A DNA stretch of 64,000 nt from Apostichopus japonicus. Taxonomy: Eukaryota > Echinodermata > Holothuroidea > Aspidochirotida > Stichopodidae. The stretch spans positions 11,039,501 to 11,103,500 of the forward strand of contig NC_092573.1 of the NCBI RefSeq assembly GCF_037975245.1. Direction: 5' to 3'. The position numbers and the translations under genes are program-made. Of this stretch, positions 27,431 through 41,676 are shown in pieces. The notes below the pieces were generated by a model, which made no database searches, was not told where the DNA came from, and saw only the letters and a program-made list of their open reading frames with translations. How positions within the stretch are numbered: position 1 is the first letter of the stretch; each line of letters opens with the position of its first letter.

Positions 27431-29559
27431 TTTGTTCCCTAGTGTATGTACTATTATTTCACCAACTTGTCTATCAAATTGTTTTAACTAAACTTCCTGC
27501 AGACCCTTTTGCATCCCCGTGTTATTTTGATTGTTCTTTTTAACAACCAATGGTGCCTTTCAATTGAATTTAGTCCAAATATATTGTGTCAACTGAGTCG
27601 TAACCAACGAACCATGAAGAGAATCTTAACACTTCATGGAAATGATGGCGCTAGTTTAAAACACATCGTTGTTTTCCTTGATATACTATTATGGCCCTTA
27701 GAGGGCATCCGTACAATATTAGGCGACTAGCGACTCAACATGCCGGTCGCAAAGAGTGTTTGGACCCTCTGGGCTCTGGCAAGGATTCACGCACGCCACC
27801 TAGCACGCTTCTGGTCGATTTGACCGACTCTCGTCGCATCCTCCCGGGTTCCTTTTGCGACCTCAAGAGAGATATGGACACGGGATGCTAGCCCACAAAA
27901 AGTGCCATACCACCACCGGAGCGTGATGAACTCCAGTGTGCCTCGAACCCTAGTTACGAATTAAGCTACCGGTAGAGCAAGAGCCTTTCACCTGCCAAGT
28001 ATAGCGCTGGCCGCCACGTCAGCTGTTAAAATATTTGTTTGAATTAATACATAGACTTCAGAGATGAGTATGCGGAAGGGAAAAGAAAAAAGTATTGCTT
28101 AAGCAAACTTCAGGTAAATTCGAACCCAAAACATCGGGTTACTAGTCCATAGCTCTACCCATAGAGCCCCCACCTACAGTACCTTATTACTTCTTAGCCA
28201 GCTCAAATTTACCTAGACGGTTGGAAAATGTGTCATCATTGCAATAAATTCCATTCAAAATAGTCTCCTTCTAAACAACCTTCCGCAAAGAAGCGAGGCA
28301 ACGGATGGGAGTACATATATGGACAGTAAGCTTTCAGTGTTTCTCTAATACATTTAGCTTTACACAGGAGAGGAGTAACGTTTTCTTTGAAAGATATAAA
28401 TATGTAACAGGCTTACACTACAATGAGAATGATAGCCTCGAAGCAAGAATAATAATAATGAACACGATTTCGTTACGCTAAAAGTTATTCTGATTAGAGC
28501 ACAGCAGACAGATAAGTTGGCTTCTTTGTAAGATCTATGTGCAATAGGCTTACGCTATAACGTTACTGATCACTTCGCTATGTAGAGAGGTTTTGATGTG
28601 AAATCATCAACCCCTTACAACCATAGGCCTATGTCATTCAGACGGAGATTAACTATAGGGAGACTGCATGGGGAAAGGAATAAGTCAAAATATCCGTATC
28701 ATAATATTGGAGGATAAAGTGGAAGTTTTCAGGATAAAGTATATGTGATATTCTGAGATAAGAAAGCGAAACTTGTAAGAATAATCGAAATTTTGAGGAA
28801 CGAGTCAAAATATCGAGATATAATATTCGAAAGATCCTGCAGAATAGTCGAAGGTTGGAGAGAACAGACGAATATTTGAAATAGAATAGTGGAAAGTTTG
28901 GTTAACATGTTGAAAATTGTCTGTTTCACACGGGACTACTTGGCCACAACAAGAATGAAATAACATTTTCGGTTTCCGAGCTGCAATGCCTAAGATCGCC
29001 AATCATCAAAACCCTATACGAACCAAAGAAATACATTAAATCTTTATCTAAAATGATTGGTTTCTAACCAAAATCTCGACCGAACTGCATGTACATTCGA
29101 CTCGACGAGAGCTTCTGTTCACGCTATACTGTATATTACATAGACAGTAATAACATATAGTTAACCTTTGTAACAGCCGTTTTGATTCCTATCAACACAG
29201 GCTCATGACGCGGGGTTGTTAGTATTTTCGTTGATAACAAATAACGGCTCCAAATCCAAATGTCTCTTTTACGAGTCACACATTGAAACAAACAAACATA
29301 TTGATATAACTGGTACTTTTTCTTCTTTATGTGTCCTTTTACCGAAGTTTGACTGTATAGCAAGATACGTTACAGTCTCCGATACAGACAGACAGACCGA
29401 AACAGCACTCTTTTACAAGCGACGTATCGCATGATATACCATTAGCCATGCAGTTCTCGGAAGGTTTGATCGCCTCCCTCATTGTAAATTTGTGAGTTGG
29501 GAAAGCAATACAATCAGTTCAAGGTATAAGGGTGGGGTCTAGTTAGTAGGAATACATTA
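27431..29559. other. Intron 12, GC-richer segment and unique sequence
   Basis: The stretch 27730-28030 is clearly richer in G and C than its surroundings and contains GGTAGAGC- and GTTCGAGG-like blocks on opposite strands, so it may be an old SINE. The rest shows nothing recognisable. Confidence 0.4.
28112..28172 (-). repeat. tRNA-like sequence (probable SINE head or tRNA relic)
   Basis: The minus strand reads GGGGGCTCTATGGGTAGAGC and later TTTTGGGTTCGAATTTACC, resembling A and B boxes. The anticodon region has CTAGTAA. The acceptor ends do not pair, so it is not a functional tRNA gene. Confidence 0.35.
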
Positions 29560-30586
<1,027 letters not shown>

Positions 30587-30864
30587 TTTTTTTTTTTTTT
30601 TTTTTTTCCTCCGTTTATTTCAACTATACATTAATATACAAATATACAAATAACGTATCCATTCAAAAATAGCAAAAGTTAAATAACAATGAAATTGAGC
30701 AACACCATGCAGTATAATATCGACCAACATGGCGGATAGAAAACAAATTAGTATGATAAGAACAAGTAGAAGAATAACCACAAGAAGAATTCCAGACTTA
30801 CTAGAAAATATTACAACAAATAACAGCAAATTATAACAATTGAGGATGTGGAAATTGCGAAAAA

Positions 30865-33800
30865 TTAAATATTTGAGGTTTTTATTAATGAGGAGAAAGC
30901 ATCCTTGAGTTCCTCGAAATTAATGTTATTCTTATTATTCTTTCTGTTATGACGAAAAATATGGTTCTCCACCTTTAATGCAAACGTGAACTTATGAATA
31001 AATTCATTACAACTTAAGGTCTTGTTTTGACGCTTGGTACTGAAAATATAGAACTTAAGATGAAGAATGAGAAAATTATAAGGGTGACGTTTCTTTAATA
31101 AAAACCCGAAGAATAGATCCTCTTTTGTAAAGTGAATATTTATACCAATCACCTTACTGACCACTTCACCTATAAAAGAAGATGTGATGTGACATTCCCA
31201 GAAAAGATGATGAATGGTTTCAATTTCAATTTTACAGAATGAACATAACGTGTTGTCAGAGATACCCATGAGGTTAAGGAGTCTGTTGGTTGGAAGAATT
31301 CTATGTAAGAAACGGAATTGAAAGTAGGAGAGTCTCGTCTCAGAAATAGAGTACCAGGGCATACTGAAAATGTTACTCCAATCGTGACAACTGAAACCCC
31401 TAAACTCTGCTTTCCATTTGGCCAAAGCAGTTGGCTCCACTGCAATTTTAGTCATGTAGAAATTACGATAAAGATACTGAGAAACAGAACCTGTATAAAA
31501 CAATATGTTATCAAACAAATCAATATTTAAATTAGTAATGTCATTTATGCTACACCCACTCTGCTTCCACTGAAGAGGGATACTGCGAATCAGTCCCCAG
31601 TAAACAGTAAAGGGAAAATGTGCCAGCTGGAACTTTTCTTTAAAAGTGTGGTAACTTAGGGCCTTATTGTTAATGTCAAAAAAATCCGAAACAAACTTCA
31701 CACCCTTTTTGTACATGAAATCATAGTAGAAAATCTTGTTATTGATGCGAATATGATGATTGTTCCAAATGATTTGTTTACCGAAGTTATCAGAGGGAGA
31801 ATAAAAAGAAGCCTCCAGCCAGGCTCTAACTGTTTGGTCTACAAACATATTAGACAAGCGTGGGGGATCTTCCACCTTACAATTACACTGAAAAAGCAGC
31901 TTACCACCTAACTTGGACAAACTGTCAGTAAAAAATAGCTTCCAGACTCCTTCAGTGTTATCGCAATAACGCTTTATCCAGGTACATTTTAAACTGTTAA
32001 TGAAACTTGGGATATGCACAACATTTAAACCTCCTTTATCTAAACCATTAATGACACTGTTTCGCTTGACTTTATCCGGGTTTCCTGACCAAATGAAATC
32101 AAAAATGGTACTTTCTACATCCTTAATAAAGTCACGCGGTGGGTTAGGAAGAACCAAAAACAAATACACAAGCTGTGATAGTGCATAACTTTTAACCAGA
32201 ACGTTGCGGCCTACCGGGGTAAGATCTCTTGTAGACCAAAGTCGCAAACAGCTTTTAAGCCTTGAAAGTTTGGATATATAGTTTAATCTAAAGAGATCGT
32301 TCCCATTGTGCGTAAACCAAATACCTAACATCCTAACAGGACCAGCGGAAAACTTTAGATTATAGTTGTTTAGAAAAGCAGGGTGGTGATGGACGTAAGA
32401 CCCGAGAGGAAACAAAATGGATTTATCCATATTAATAGTCAAACCCGACGAAATTTTATAAATGTTAAGAATACGGAGAGCTTCATTTAAGGATGACTGG
32501 CTACCGTCCAGGAAGAATGTGGTGTCATCCGCATACTGAAGAAGCTTAGTTTCGATACCACCAATTTCAATACCATGTAATCTGCTACACTTTGTATAGA
32601 TAGCCAAAACCTCAGTACAAATAATAAATAAGTACGGGCTAAGCGGGCAGCCTTGACGCACGCCTCGCTGCACCGGAAAAAAACCGGTTGAATAGCCATT
32701 ATTGCAAACACAAGCTGTGCAGTTGCTGTAAAAAGTACGAACCCAATTTATGAAACTTTGACCAAAGTTAAAAAACCTTAAAGATCTTATAAGAAAATTC
32801 CACTCTAGTTTGTCGAAAGCCTTCTCGAAATCGACGAACAACATAAAACCTGACATTTTTTGGAAATTACAGTGATCAATAAGATCAAGAACGTACCGGA
32901 TATTTTCCCCAATAAACCGGCCGCGTAAAAAACCTGTTTGGTTTGGACCAATGATAGTTTCAATGACACATTTCAGTCTAGCAGCGATAGCCTTTGCACC
33001 AATCTTATAATCCGTATTCAGTAAAGTAATTGGGCGGTAATTATTTAAGTGGGTAGAATCTTTTTCCGGTTTTGGAATGAGGGTAATAATGCCTCTGGAT
33101 TGTTCATGAGAGAGATGGATATTATTGTAGGAATAATTTAAAGAGTCAACTACATAGTTCCCCAGAAGATGCCAAAACTTTTTATAAAAATTTGCTGAAA
33201 GGCCATCACTGCCGGGAGATTTGTCATTAGTTAAAGAGTTAAGTGATATACTACACTCCTCGAACGTAAGTTCCCCTTCACAGCTATTAGAGTCATTCTG
33301 ATTTAAATGCTTCGGGGGCAAATTAAGAAAAATAGTATCCGGGTTACAATGACTGCTCTTATATAAATTTCCATAAAACTTTTTGATATTTTGGAGAATA
33401 ACATTACCGTCCGTATGAATATTACCATTAGCATCACAAATCTTACGAATAGAGTTCTTTTGTTTATTGCGTTTCTCAAGGTTAAGAAAATATTTGGTGT
33501 TCTTTTCGCCTTGTTCTACCCAACGAGCACGAGAGCGGATAATAGTTCCTTGAAGTTTAATATCGTAGAAGAGTAGCTGTTCATTTCGGGCATCTTGTAA
33601 TTGTGTTCGGGTCTCAGGTGAATCGTTGCTGAATAGATGTTGTTCCAGTTGGGCTATTTTTTCTGTAAGTTCTTCCTCTCTGTGTCGCCTTTCTTTTGCT
33701 TTTTTCCTTGCAAAGTCTATGCTATCTTTGCGTATCAGAAACTTGAGTCCTTCCCATCGCGATGATGGGTTTGAGTATGAGATATCGGGTACGTAGTCCT

Positions 33801-34653
33801 GGATGGTATTTGTGATCGTAAAAACATAATCTGGGTCGCTTAAGAGAGAATTATTTATCTTCCAGTAACCAGGTCCTCTCTTCTCGTTGGCGAGAGTGAG
33901 TGAGAGATTTACGAAGGAATGGTCTGATTGAATGCCTGGAGAGTGTGACGACTCGGATACTGAATGGGCGATATGACGAGAAATCAGGAAAAAATCTAAA
34001 CGGCAGTACAAACCTGGGGTGATATTGGAGGTCCAAGTAAAATTTTCAGTTCTGGGATTTCTCTCCCTCCATATGTCGATTAGGGACAGCCCGGTCATAA
34101 AAGAAATACATTCGTTCCGTGCACGAAAATTTGTTCTTTGCTGCCCCCCTTTCTTGTCGATGTCAAGACTGAACACAAAGTTAAAATCTCCTCCTATGAT
34201 CAACGTATCACAAGTAAACACAGAAATGGTTTGAAAGAGATTAATAAAAAATGTTGGGTTATCCAGGTTGGGGCCATAGATGCACACAATGGTTACAATC
34301 TTGTCTGTAATCGCTATATCCGCAATTATGTATCTGCCTAAGTCATGACTATGCCACTTTAAAATGTTAACGTTGAAAGAGGGTTTAAATAAAATGAAGA
34401 CACCGCAACTGTCATGTGTGCCATGAGAAAATATAATTTGTCCTCCCCATTCATTTTGCCAGAGTTTCTCATCCATAGGAAGGGTGTGAGTCTCTTGTAC
34501 CATAATGATTTGTGCATTCCTTCGGTGGAGATAGGAAAATAGACGCCGCCTTTTATTATTCTGACGCAATCCCCTAGCATTATAAGAGACCATTTTGATG
34601 TCGTCAGCCATTTGAGAACTGGATGATATTAAGTGCTGGAACAGATACGTCAA
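30865..34653 (-). CDS. LINE ORF2: APE endonuclease and reverse transcriptase
   Basis: The 1,262-residue frame carries an apurinic endonuclease-like domain with QETHT (53-57), YGPN (126-129), GGDFN (154-158) and SDHSF (243-247). Reverse transcriptase motifs follow: LIPKPEKD near 525, FVDFEKAFD (606-614), RQGCPLSP near 666, and the catalytic YADD (707-710). A Cys/His knuckle runs from CSFC to HHLFWEC (about 1137-1154). The product would nick target DNA and copy the element RNA onto it. No internal stop or frameshift is present. The functional start may be the methionine of MADDIK about 14 codons in, just ahead of the endonuclease domain. Confidence 0.93.
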   Translation of the reverse strand: MTYLFQHLISSSSQMADDIKMVSYNARGLRQNNKRRRLFSYLHRRNAQIIMVQETHTLPMDEKLWQNEWGGQIIFSHGTHDSCGVFILFKPSFNVNILKWHSHDLGRYIIADIAITDKIVTIVCIYGPNLDNPTFFINLFQTISVFTCDTLIIGGDFNFVFSLDIDKKGGQQRTNFRARNECISFMTGLSLIDIWRERNPRTENFTWTSNITPGLYCRLDFFLISRHIAHSVSESSHSPGIQSDHSFVNLSLTLANEKRGPGYWKINNSLLSDPDYVFTITNTIQDYVPDISYSNPSSRWEGLKFLIRKDSIDFARKKAKERRHREEELTEKIAQLEQHLFSNDSPETRTQLQDARNEQLLFYDIKLQGTIIRSRARWVEQGEKNTKYFLNLEKRNKQKNSIRKICDANGNIHTDGNVILQNIKKFYGNLYKSSHCNPDTIFLNLPPKHLNQNDSNSCEGELTFEECSISLNSLTNDKSPGSDGLSANFYKKFWHLLGNYVVDSLNYSYNNIHLSHEQSRGIITLIPKPEKDSTHLNNYRPITLLNTDYKIGAKAIAARLKCVIETIIGPNQTGFLRGRFIGENIRYVLDLIDHCNFQKMSGFMLFVDFEKAFDKLEWNFLIRSLRFFNFGQSFINWVRTFYSNCTACVCNNGYSTGFFPVQRGVRQGCPLSPYLFIICTEVLAIYTKCSRLHGIEIGGIETKLLQYADDTTFFLDGSQSSLNEALRILNIYKISSGLTINMDKSILFPLGSYVHHHPAFLNNYNLKFSAGPVRMLGIWFTHNGNDLFRLNYISKLSRLKSCLRLWSTRDLTPVGRNVLVKSYALSQLVYLFLVLPNPPRDFIKDVESTIFDFIWSGNPDKVKRNSVINGLDKGGLNVVHIPSFINSLKCTWIKRYCDNTEGVWKLFFTDSLSKLGGKLLFQCNCKVEDPPRLSNMFVDQTVRAWLEASFYSPSDNFGKQIIWNNHHIRINNKIFYYDFMYKKGVKFVSDFFDINNKALSYHTFKEKFQLAHFPFTVYWGLIRSIPLQWKQSGCSINDITNLNIDLFDNILFYTGSVSQYLYRNFYMTKIAVEPTALAKWKAEFRGFSCHDWSNIFSMPWYSISETRLSYFQFRFLHRILPTNRLLNLMGISDNTLCSFCKIEIETIHHLFWECHITSSFIGEVVSKVIGINIHFTKEDLFFGFLLKKRHPYNFLILHLKFYIFSTKRQNKTLSCNEFIHKFTFALKVENHIFRHNRKNNKNNINFEELKDAFSSLIKTSNI

Positions 34654-34894
34654 CGAACTTGATGATAGTGGAGGATGAACACAAACAGACGAAAACGAAT
34701 AAAAACGAAAAGATCAATCCAAACTGGGAATGATACCAAAGAGGCAGAGGTTGCCCCATGCCACGGGGAATTGGTTCCCGATTTGAAAAAGGTGACATCA
34801 TTGTAATGTCAGCGGCTGGTTACAATAACATGCCCTCCCGGGGACTTGACGAAATGTACTAGTGGAAAAAACATCAGTGAAAGGATGCACGTGC

Positions 34895-35665
34895 TTATGT
34901 TGGACCAAAATTATAAGGTTTACCTGTGCTTCCACGCCAGCAACCTCCAGTAAAACGTAATCTTGTGCCTTGCTGGAAAAGTTCCTGAACTTCTGACTTA
35001 TATTTTCTCTTTTCGGCTAGATCGATCTTGGTCAGGTCATCAATAATGTAGTAGCGTTTGCTCGATAGGGCTTCTCTGGCATGCTTTAAAGTGGTGACTT
35101 TATCTTGGTAGTATGAGAGCTTCACCAAGATATGCCTGTCTCTATTCGGGACTGATCTTCCGTCCCTGTGAGCCCGTTCCAGCCTGCAATCTTGGATTCC
35201 AACTTCATTCAGCACCTTTTTAGCAATTTCAAGACAGTTTTCTCCATCTTGGGTTGTAAAACCAACGATTCTGATGTTGTTCCTCCTGGAAAATCTTTCG
35301 TTCTTGTTGATAAGTTGTGAATGGCTAAGTCTATTGTCCTCCAGAATCTTTAGTCTATTTTCCAGGGATGAGCACCTCTGCTTTAAAGCAGTGTTCTCTG
35401 CTTTAATTTCTTCAACGCTTTGTCGCAAGTCGTCAATGGTCTTTGAGAATTCTTGTTGTAGGCTTTCAAACTCTTTGACCATACGACTCTTTAATCCGGT
35501 AATCTTCGTGGCCAACGAACTCACTGCCTCTATCTGGAGGGCTTCAACGTCTGAGTCAGACTCGTCGCACTGGTGTTGTGTTAGGCTTTGGCCTCAGCTT
35601 TGCTGACTAGAGGCCTGCGAGCGTTTCTTGATACCAACACTGCCTTTTGGTCGACCGCCTGGCAT
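34895..35665 (-). pseudogene. LINE ORF1 (L1 ORF1p-like), interrupted by one early stop
   Basis: Reading from ATG at 35665 gives MPGGRPKGSVGIKKR and an in-frame TGA at 35594-35596 (codon 24). The same frame then stays open to 34895. A coiled-coil stretch (SSLENRLKILED) is followed by RRNNIRIVGF, the start of an RRM-like fold as in L1 ORF1p, then a C-terminal part ending with FGPT. It would bind element RNA as a chaperone. From the first internal ATG (35524) a 209-residue product lacking the basic N-terminus could still be made. The stop may be real decay or a sequencing error. Confidence 0.8.
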
Positions 35666-35825
35666 TTTTAGAAACGTATGTCGATTGAAAGTAATGTGAA
35701 ATGCCAAAAGATTCCTGTGATCACACAGAACCAATTATTAGTAAGTCTAAATACCTTTTTTATGAAAATATCTGTAGTCCCTCGGGAGCTAACGTCTGAC
35801 TATGGCGACATGTTAGGCATGTTGT

Positions 35826-36105
<280 letters not shown>

Positions 36106-36317
36106 AGCAATATATTAATCACATGGTATTCGTAAAATGCTCGGTAGTAGAAATTTAAGGTATACGCTAGGAATTAACTCGGTTCTCGAAAGTATTTATT
36201 CGTTACTTGAATTTATACTCGATGCTCGAAAACGTACTAAAAAAAAGTATATACTCGGTCTTCGGAGAGACCTTGATGTTCTGCCCATTGCAAGTATGGA
36301 TTGCTTAATAAGTTAAT

Positions 36318-36545
36318 GGGAGGTGCCTTTCAATCGTATAAGGTCCCGAGTTCGAGTCACTCCAATATTAATGTATGTCGTCCAGTTACAGAGTAGTTGT
36401 TGACAATTGACAATTCATAATCATGGACGTTAAATATGAATGTAAGAGACTGACTTCGGTCAGCTTGCGGCTTTGATAAGCCAATGATGGCTTCTTCGAG
36501 AGTTCCTGCTTGCAGGAGGATCTAAAATACATACATATATATATA
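36318..36545 (+). mobile_element. tRNA-derived SINE, family A, copy 2
   Basis: The head is 5'-truncated but keeps GAGTTCGAGTCACTCC. The body matches copy 1 (GACTGACTTCGGTCAGCTTG; CTGCTTGCAGGAGGATCTAA) and the tail is TACATACATATATA. It is antisense to the host gene and ends about 27 bp inside intron 12. Confidence 0.75.
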
Positions 36546-36571
36546 AATACAATGCATTGATAGGGACATAC

Positions 36572-36674
36572 CTTTCAACTTCAGCCCAAAAGCTAAGATC
36601 ATTCAGCAGTTTCTCAACAATTACTACTTTGTTACTGATCATCCTTTTGCTCTGAATACCAGTCTGTTCTTGCT
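36572..36674 (-). CDS. RGS22: RGS22-like, exon 12 (RGS region 3)
   Basis: Acceptor ttcttttctcag precedes AG CAA GAA, completing a lysine. The peptide ends IVEKLLNDLSFWAEVER, where the Phe-Trp helix of the RGS fold is plain. The donor is GAAAG|GTATGT with two bases left. A SINE copy in the opposite sense begins about 27 bp inside the following intron. Confidence 0.8.
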
Positions 36675-37462
36675 CTGAGAAAAGAAGAACAAGAAACAGC
36701 AAGAATTTTAAGATGCATAAAATCAGATGCATTTGTAATCAATACAATTTTTATGAGTGTAATTAAAAATTAATAGTTATCGCACTAACACTAAGTACAT
36801 TACAACTGATCCCTATTTACAAGAGCCACATAAGATGGAGCCTGGTCCAGAGAACCAAACAGTTTGACCCACTCTTAAACCCAGTCCCCTTACTTCCTTT
36901 AAAACTACGTTAACCGTGCAACCCAATTACGGTCTATACATGTGTACCTGGTTTCCTACTGACAGGTACGCGTAGGTCGAGGGCTATTGCGTATATATAG
37001 CTCAATTCTTGCAGGGCGTAGTTGTTAAGGCACACGGTTGTCTGTCATTAAGTATTGAAAATATATTCCTTTTTCTTTTTTAAGACACTAGAAAATCCCA
37101 CATTTTAACTTTTCTATTCAATAATCCTTTCCATTCAATAAAGGAAGTAAAATCAAAAGGTATACATTATCATCTGCGCTTCCATAAAACAAATATTAAA
37201 GTATTAAAGTTTAAAGTCCAGTCAGAACTCTAAAAGTAGCTTCACGTTTGTCGTTTAGCTTCAAGCCATTACATTCAACAAATATTTAACTCAATACTGG
37301 ACGTAATTACATGTATCTGAAGAAGACTCCTGTGATTGTCCACATTTGATTAACCAATTAGTCCAAAACAAAGCAAAACCTTGTCTCCCACAAGATTAAA
37401 GTCATTTTTTTTTTGTTTTTATCTCATTTGATTTAATTCGTTTGATTTATTTGTTTACATAC

Positions 37463-37583
37463 TTTCTACCTCTCTTCGAACTTCCTTGCCTAAGAAATCT
37501 TTGAAGGCTTTGAGGGACGCTGCGTTCATTAACCCCCGCCGGAAACTGGTGACGTTGTTGATAAACATGGCCCAAAGTGCTTT
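37463..37583 (-). CDS. RGS22: RGS22-like, exon 11 (RGS region 3 start)
   Basis: After ttcataaatacag the exon reads KALWAMFINNVTSFRRGLMN, then SLKAFKDFLGKEVRRE. It opens in phase 0, matching exon 10 across a 9.9-kb intron, and ends GAAA|GTATGT with one base. The F-x-x-F-L repeat is the same element as in exon 8, so this is the start of a third RGS region. Confidence 0.8.
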
Positions 37584-39258
37584 CTGTATTTATGAAAAAT
37601 GTAAAATGCTATCAAGTATCATTATAGGTATCATGACTGAGTAAGAAATATAATTTCACACGTCACGGTCTAAACATTAGCAAACTTTTCTCCTCAATTT
37701 TTTTTTATAGTCTGTTTACACTTCGCCAGGGGCAATAGTACTCTCCGTGCAATAATAACGGTATAGCTCGATACATATATAGGCCAGGTTCAAAGTTGTG
37801 AACGTTTACCTTTCTGTTAACTTAAATACTGTTTTCTATCATTATTTTGCAATAGTCAACGGTGGTTTCGATACTGACTCTATACAAAGAAGTTGAATAG
37901 AGACAACGTTATAAAGGATTCATGCAGGGTAAACTTATATACTTTCATATTTTTAAGCTGGAACTTGTTTTGTAAGAATATTTGAGAAAAGCTGATTAGC
38001 TTCATATGGAAACATATTTGTTAAACACGCATGTAAAGAAGTGTCAAACAAAAGTAGGATGGCAACTACCCCCCTCTTCTCGCCCCTCAAAAAAAGAAGA
38101 AAAAAACAAGAAAAAAACAAGAAACAGACACACGAAAAGAAAAGAAAAACAAATCGTTATCTTTTTCCATAAATCAGATTTGTGTGTTTGAAGGGGAATT
38201 ATATTTTCTCTTTGTTATATTCTTATTTTAGAGTTGTTTAAAATTCTTTTACTCTACTCCGCAGCTCCCTGCATGGATAGGATTAAATGGGGTGGGGGAG
38301 GATGGGGTGCAGGGTGGCCTGTATAAAGAGCAGGATGCACGTGCATACGTTTACATCATCAAACCATTTAAAGATAATACAATAGCCCCCCAAAAATATG
38401 CAAATAGTCTTTTTTTAAGTTTTATCTTGAATACATCGGATTGTTTCCACCTCCATTATCCCACACACACACACATAATATATCTTGAAGCATCCTGCAT
38501 AAAGTCCAAACGAATTGGCACAATTCCGCTAGATTTGAGTAAAGTAAGATCAATAAAAGATAAATGAACTGTCGTATCTTGATCCGGAATCCTCTGTTTG
38601 TCACCCGGAGCAAACAGAACCACCGTCCAAAGCTTGATATAAGATTGACCTGGTTATGGATACTAGGACATACAGTAAAAGGAGTCATTTCAAAGAAATT
38701 TGAAACATGACGGCGGTATTCGTCAATTGAAGGATCATTACACGTATAGTATGTACAGAATAAACTAGTTTGAAGTCCATCTTATCTACGCTTTTATCGC
38801 AGCTTGTATTACGTTACCACTTTTTTTCAGAAAGGAATATTTAAAACTTAGAGGCATATCAATGAAAGTTGCTGTACTACCTAGCCTAGCCTAGCATACA
38901 TATACACATAAGTCATATACAGAAAAGTATCAGACGTGCGGCAACAGAAAAACGTACGGCTGTTTTTTTTTTAATCTCAAATAACATGTTTATGCGTTTC
39001 AAATATGTGAAGGGCGAACAGGGTTGAGTGTTGAGTGTTACGCAAGAGTGTTTTCTGGGTTGCATGAAGCTAAAAAGAACATATTTACTCAGTTATTAGA
39101 ATTTTTTTTATAATAATGGATTAAACATGAACACTAAGACAATATACCAATGGGCCGACGTTAGTATCGATTTAACGTTAGTGGAGCATTCCAGATATGC
39201 AACATATTTAAAAAACAATAATTATCGAAGTAGTTATGGAAATATTACTAACACTCTT

Positions 39259-39368
<110 letters not shown>

Positions 39369-39811
39369 TATTGATGATCGATAATGATAAAGATGAAACT
39401 GAAGTAATCTACCAGATAGGGGATACTCGTGTTTTCAAAGTACCGCGTTCTTTTCGTTTCGTTGACGGGAACGGGTTTGCTTCACATTAGCTGCAGTTTG
39501 TAGTTTGCAGTAACGGTATCGCTAATAGTATAGTTAGTGTTATCAAATGCAATCGATCCTTCCCATCCTTAGTTGGACTGAATATAAACAAACATGTGGG
39601 AAATAAATTGCCTAAAGTGAAGAAGATGTCAGGGATTCCTTTCATAATCCACCAACATATGTTAGCTGCTATATTTGTCCAATGAACTTTAAGATGCCCG
39701 TTAGCCATTATTCACCTTTAAACTTCAACGCATTTTGGCACGCACAACCCGCTACTTGGTTTTTCACATAAACAAATAAGTGCATCCCATATGTTGGTAG
39801 TCGTAAAGAAC

Positions 39812-39967
39812 ATGACATAATTAAACAGTTTAAACATTCTTCGTGTCGAATAATTTCAGGTAAAATTTTACCTAACACATAAAGAGCCAAAGAAACAAAG
39901 TACAAATTCAAGATTAGCACAGATACAAACATATGTGTAATAAAAAACAAGAGTGGCGATAGAGGCC
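39812..39967. repeat. Direct duplication flanking the GAT array, left copy
   Basis: 156 bp starting GACATAATTAAACAGTTTAA and ending AACAAGAGTGGCGATAGAGG. The same sequence recurs at 40836-41013. Confidence 0.88.
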
Positions 39968-40076
39968 TTACAGAGTGCATTATAAAAAATCAGAAATGTT
40001 TTCTTGGTTCTGAAAAGGAGGTCGGGGCATAATGATTGCACAGAGATATTGAAGATGATGACGAAGATAAAGATAC

Positions 40077-40835
<759 letters not shown>

Positions 40836-41013
40836 ATGACATAATTAAACAGTTTAAACATTCTTTGTTGCAAGTAATTTCAAGTACCTGTAAATTGATC
40901 GATTTGCAAATTTTTGCCTAACACATAAAGAACCAAAGAAACAAAGTACAAATTCAAGATAAGCACAGATACAAACATATGTGTAATAAAAAACAAGAGC
41001 GGCAATAGAGGCC
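40836..41013. repeat. Direct duplication flanking the GAT array, right copy
   Basis: 178 bp, the same as the left copy apart from scattered changes and about 22 extra bases around GTAAATTGATCGATTTGC. The last GAT-like unit merges into its first bases. Confidence 0.88.
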
Positions 41014-41275
41014 GAAATAGTTAAATTATATAGGTTGAGACGGGAAGGTTAGTTAAACGGCGTTATCAACGTTTTGTTTTATACATTACATGGAGCCCAA
41101 GGTGTTGACAATCTATTGGTATTACAGAACAAAATCATTAAATATATAAAACTAGAATCAATCACTTTTAAGCATGGCTCGCCAAAGGGTGTAATAATTT
41201 ACATTGTTAATCTCGATAATGGACAGTCAATCACCGAAATGCTCCATATTGGTAAACTGAAACTATCCATATATT

Positions 41276-41429
41276 AATATATATATATATATATATATAT
41301 GTATATTTATATATATTAATATATATAACTGAAACTATCCATATATAAATATATATATATATATTTATATATATATATATATATATATATCCATATATAT
41401 ATATACATATAAATATATATATATGTATG

Positions 41430-41467
<38 letters not shown>

Positions 41468-41470
41468 TAT
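41276..41470. repeat. TA-rich array with AACTGAAACTATCCA repeats
   Basis: TA tracts are separated by two copies of AACTGAAACTATCCATATA near 41254 and 41327. A further pure TA array lies at 41601-41675. Confidence 0.85.
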
Positions 41471-41597
41471 GTTCAACTCTGAAGATCGCTCAATGCGTGA
41501 AACTCCGAGTAACAACTACTAGTGTTCCACTAGTCTCAACATATTTCGTTCTGTCCACCGGACATAGAGCACAAGATAGACGCCAACCAACCAACCA

Positions 41598-41675
<78 letters not shown>

Positions 41676-41676
<1 letters not shown>

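Noticed and set aside
28112-28172. A functional tRNA-Thr gene
   Set aside because: A and B boxes are present, but the acceptor arms do not pair and there is no terminator run.
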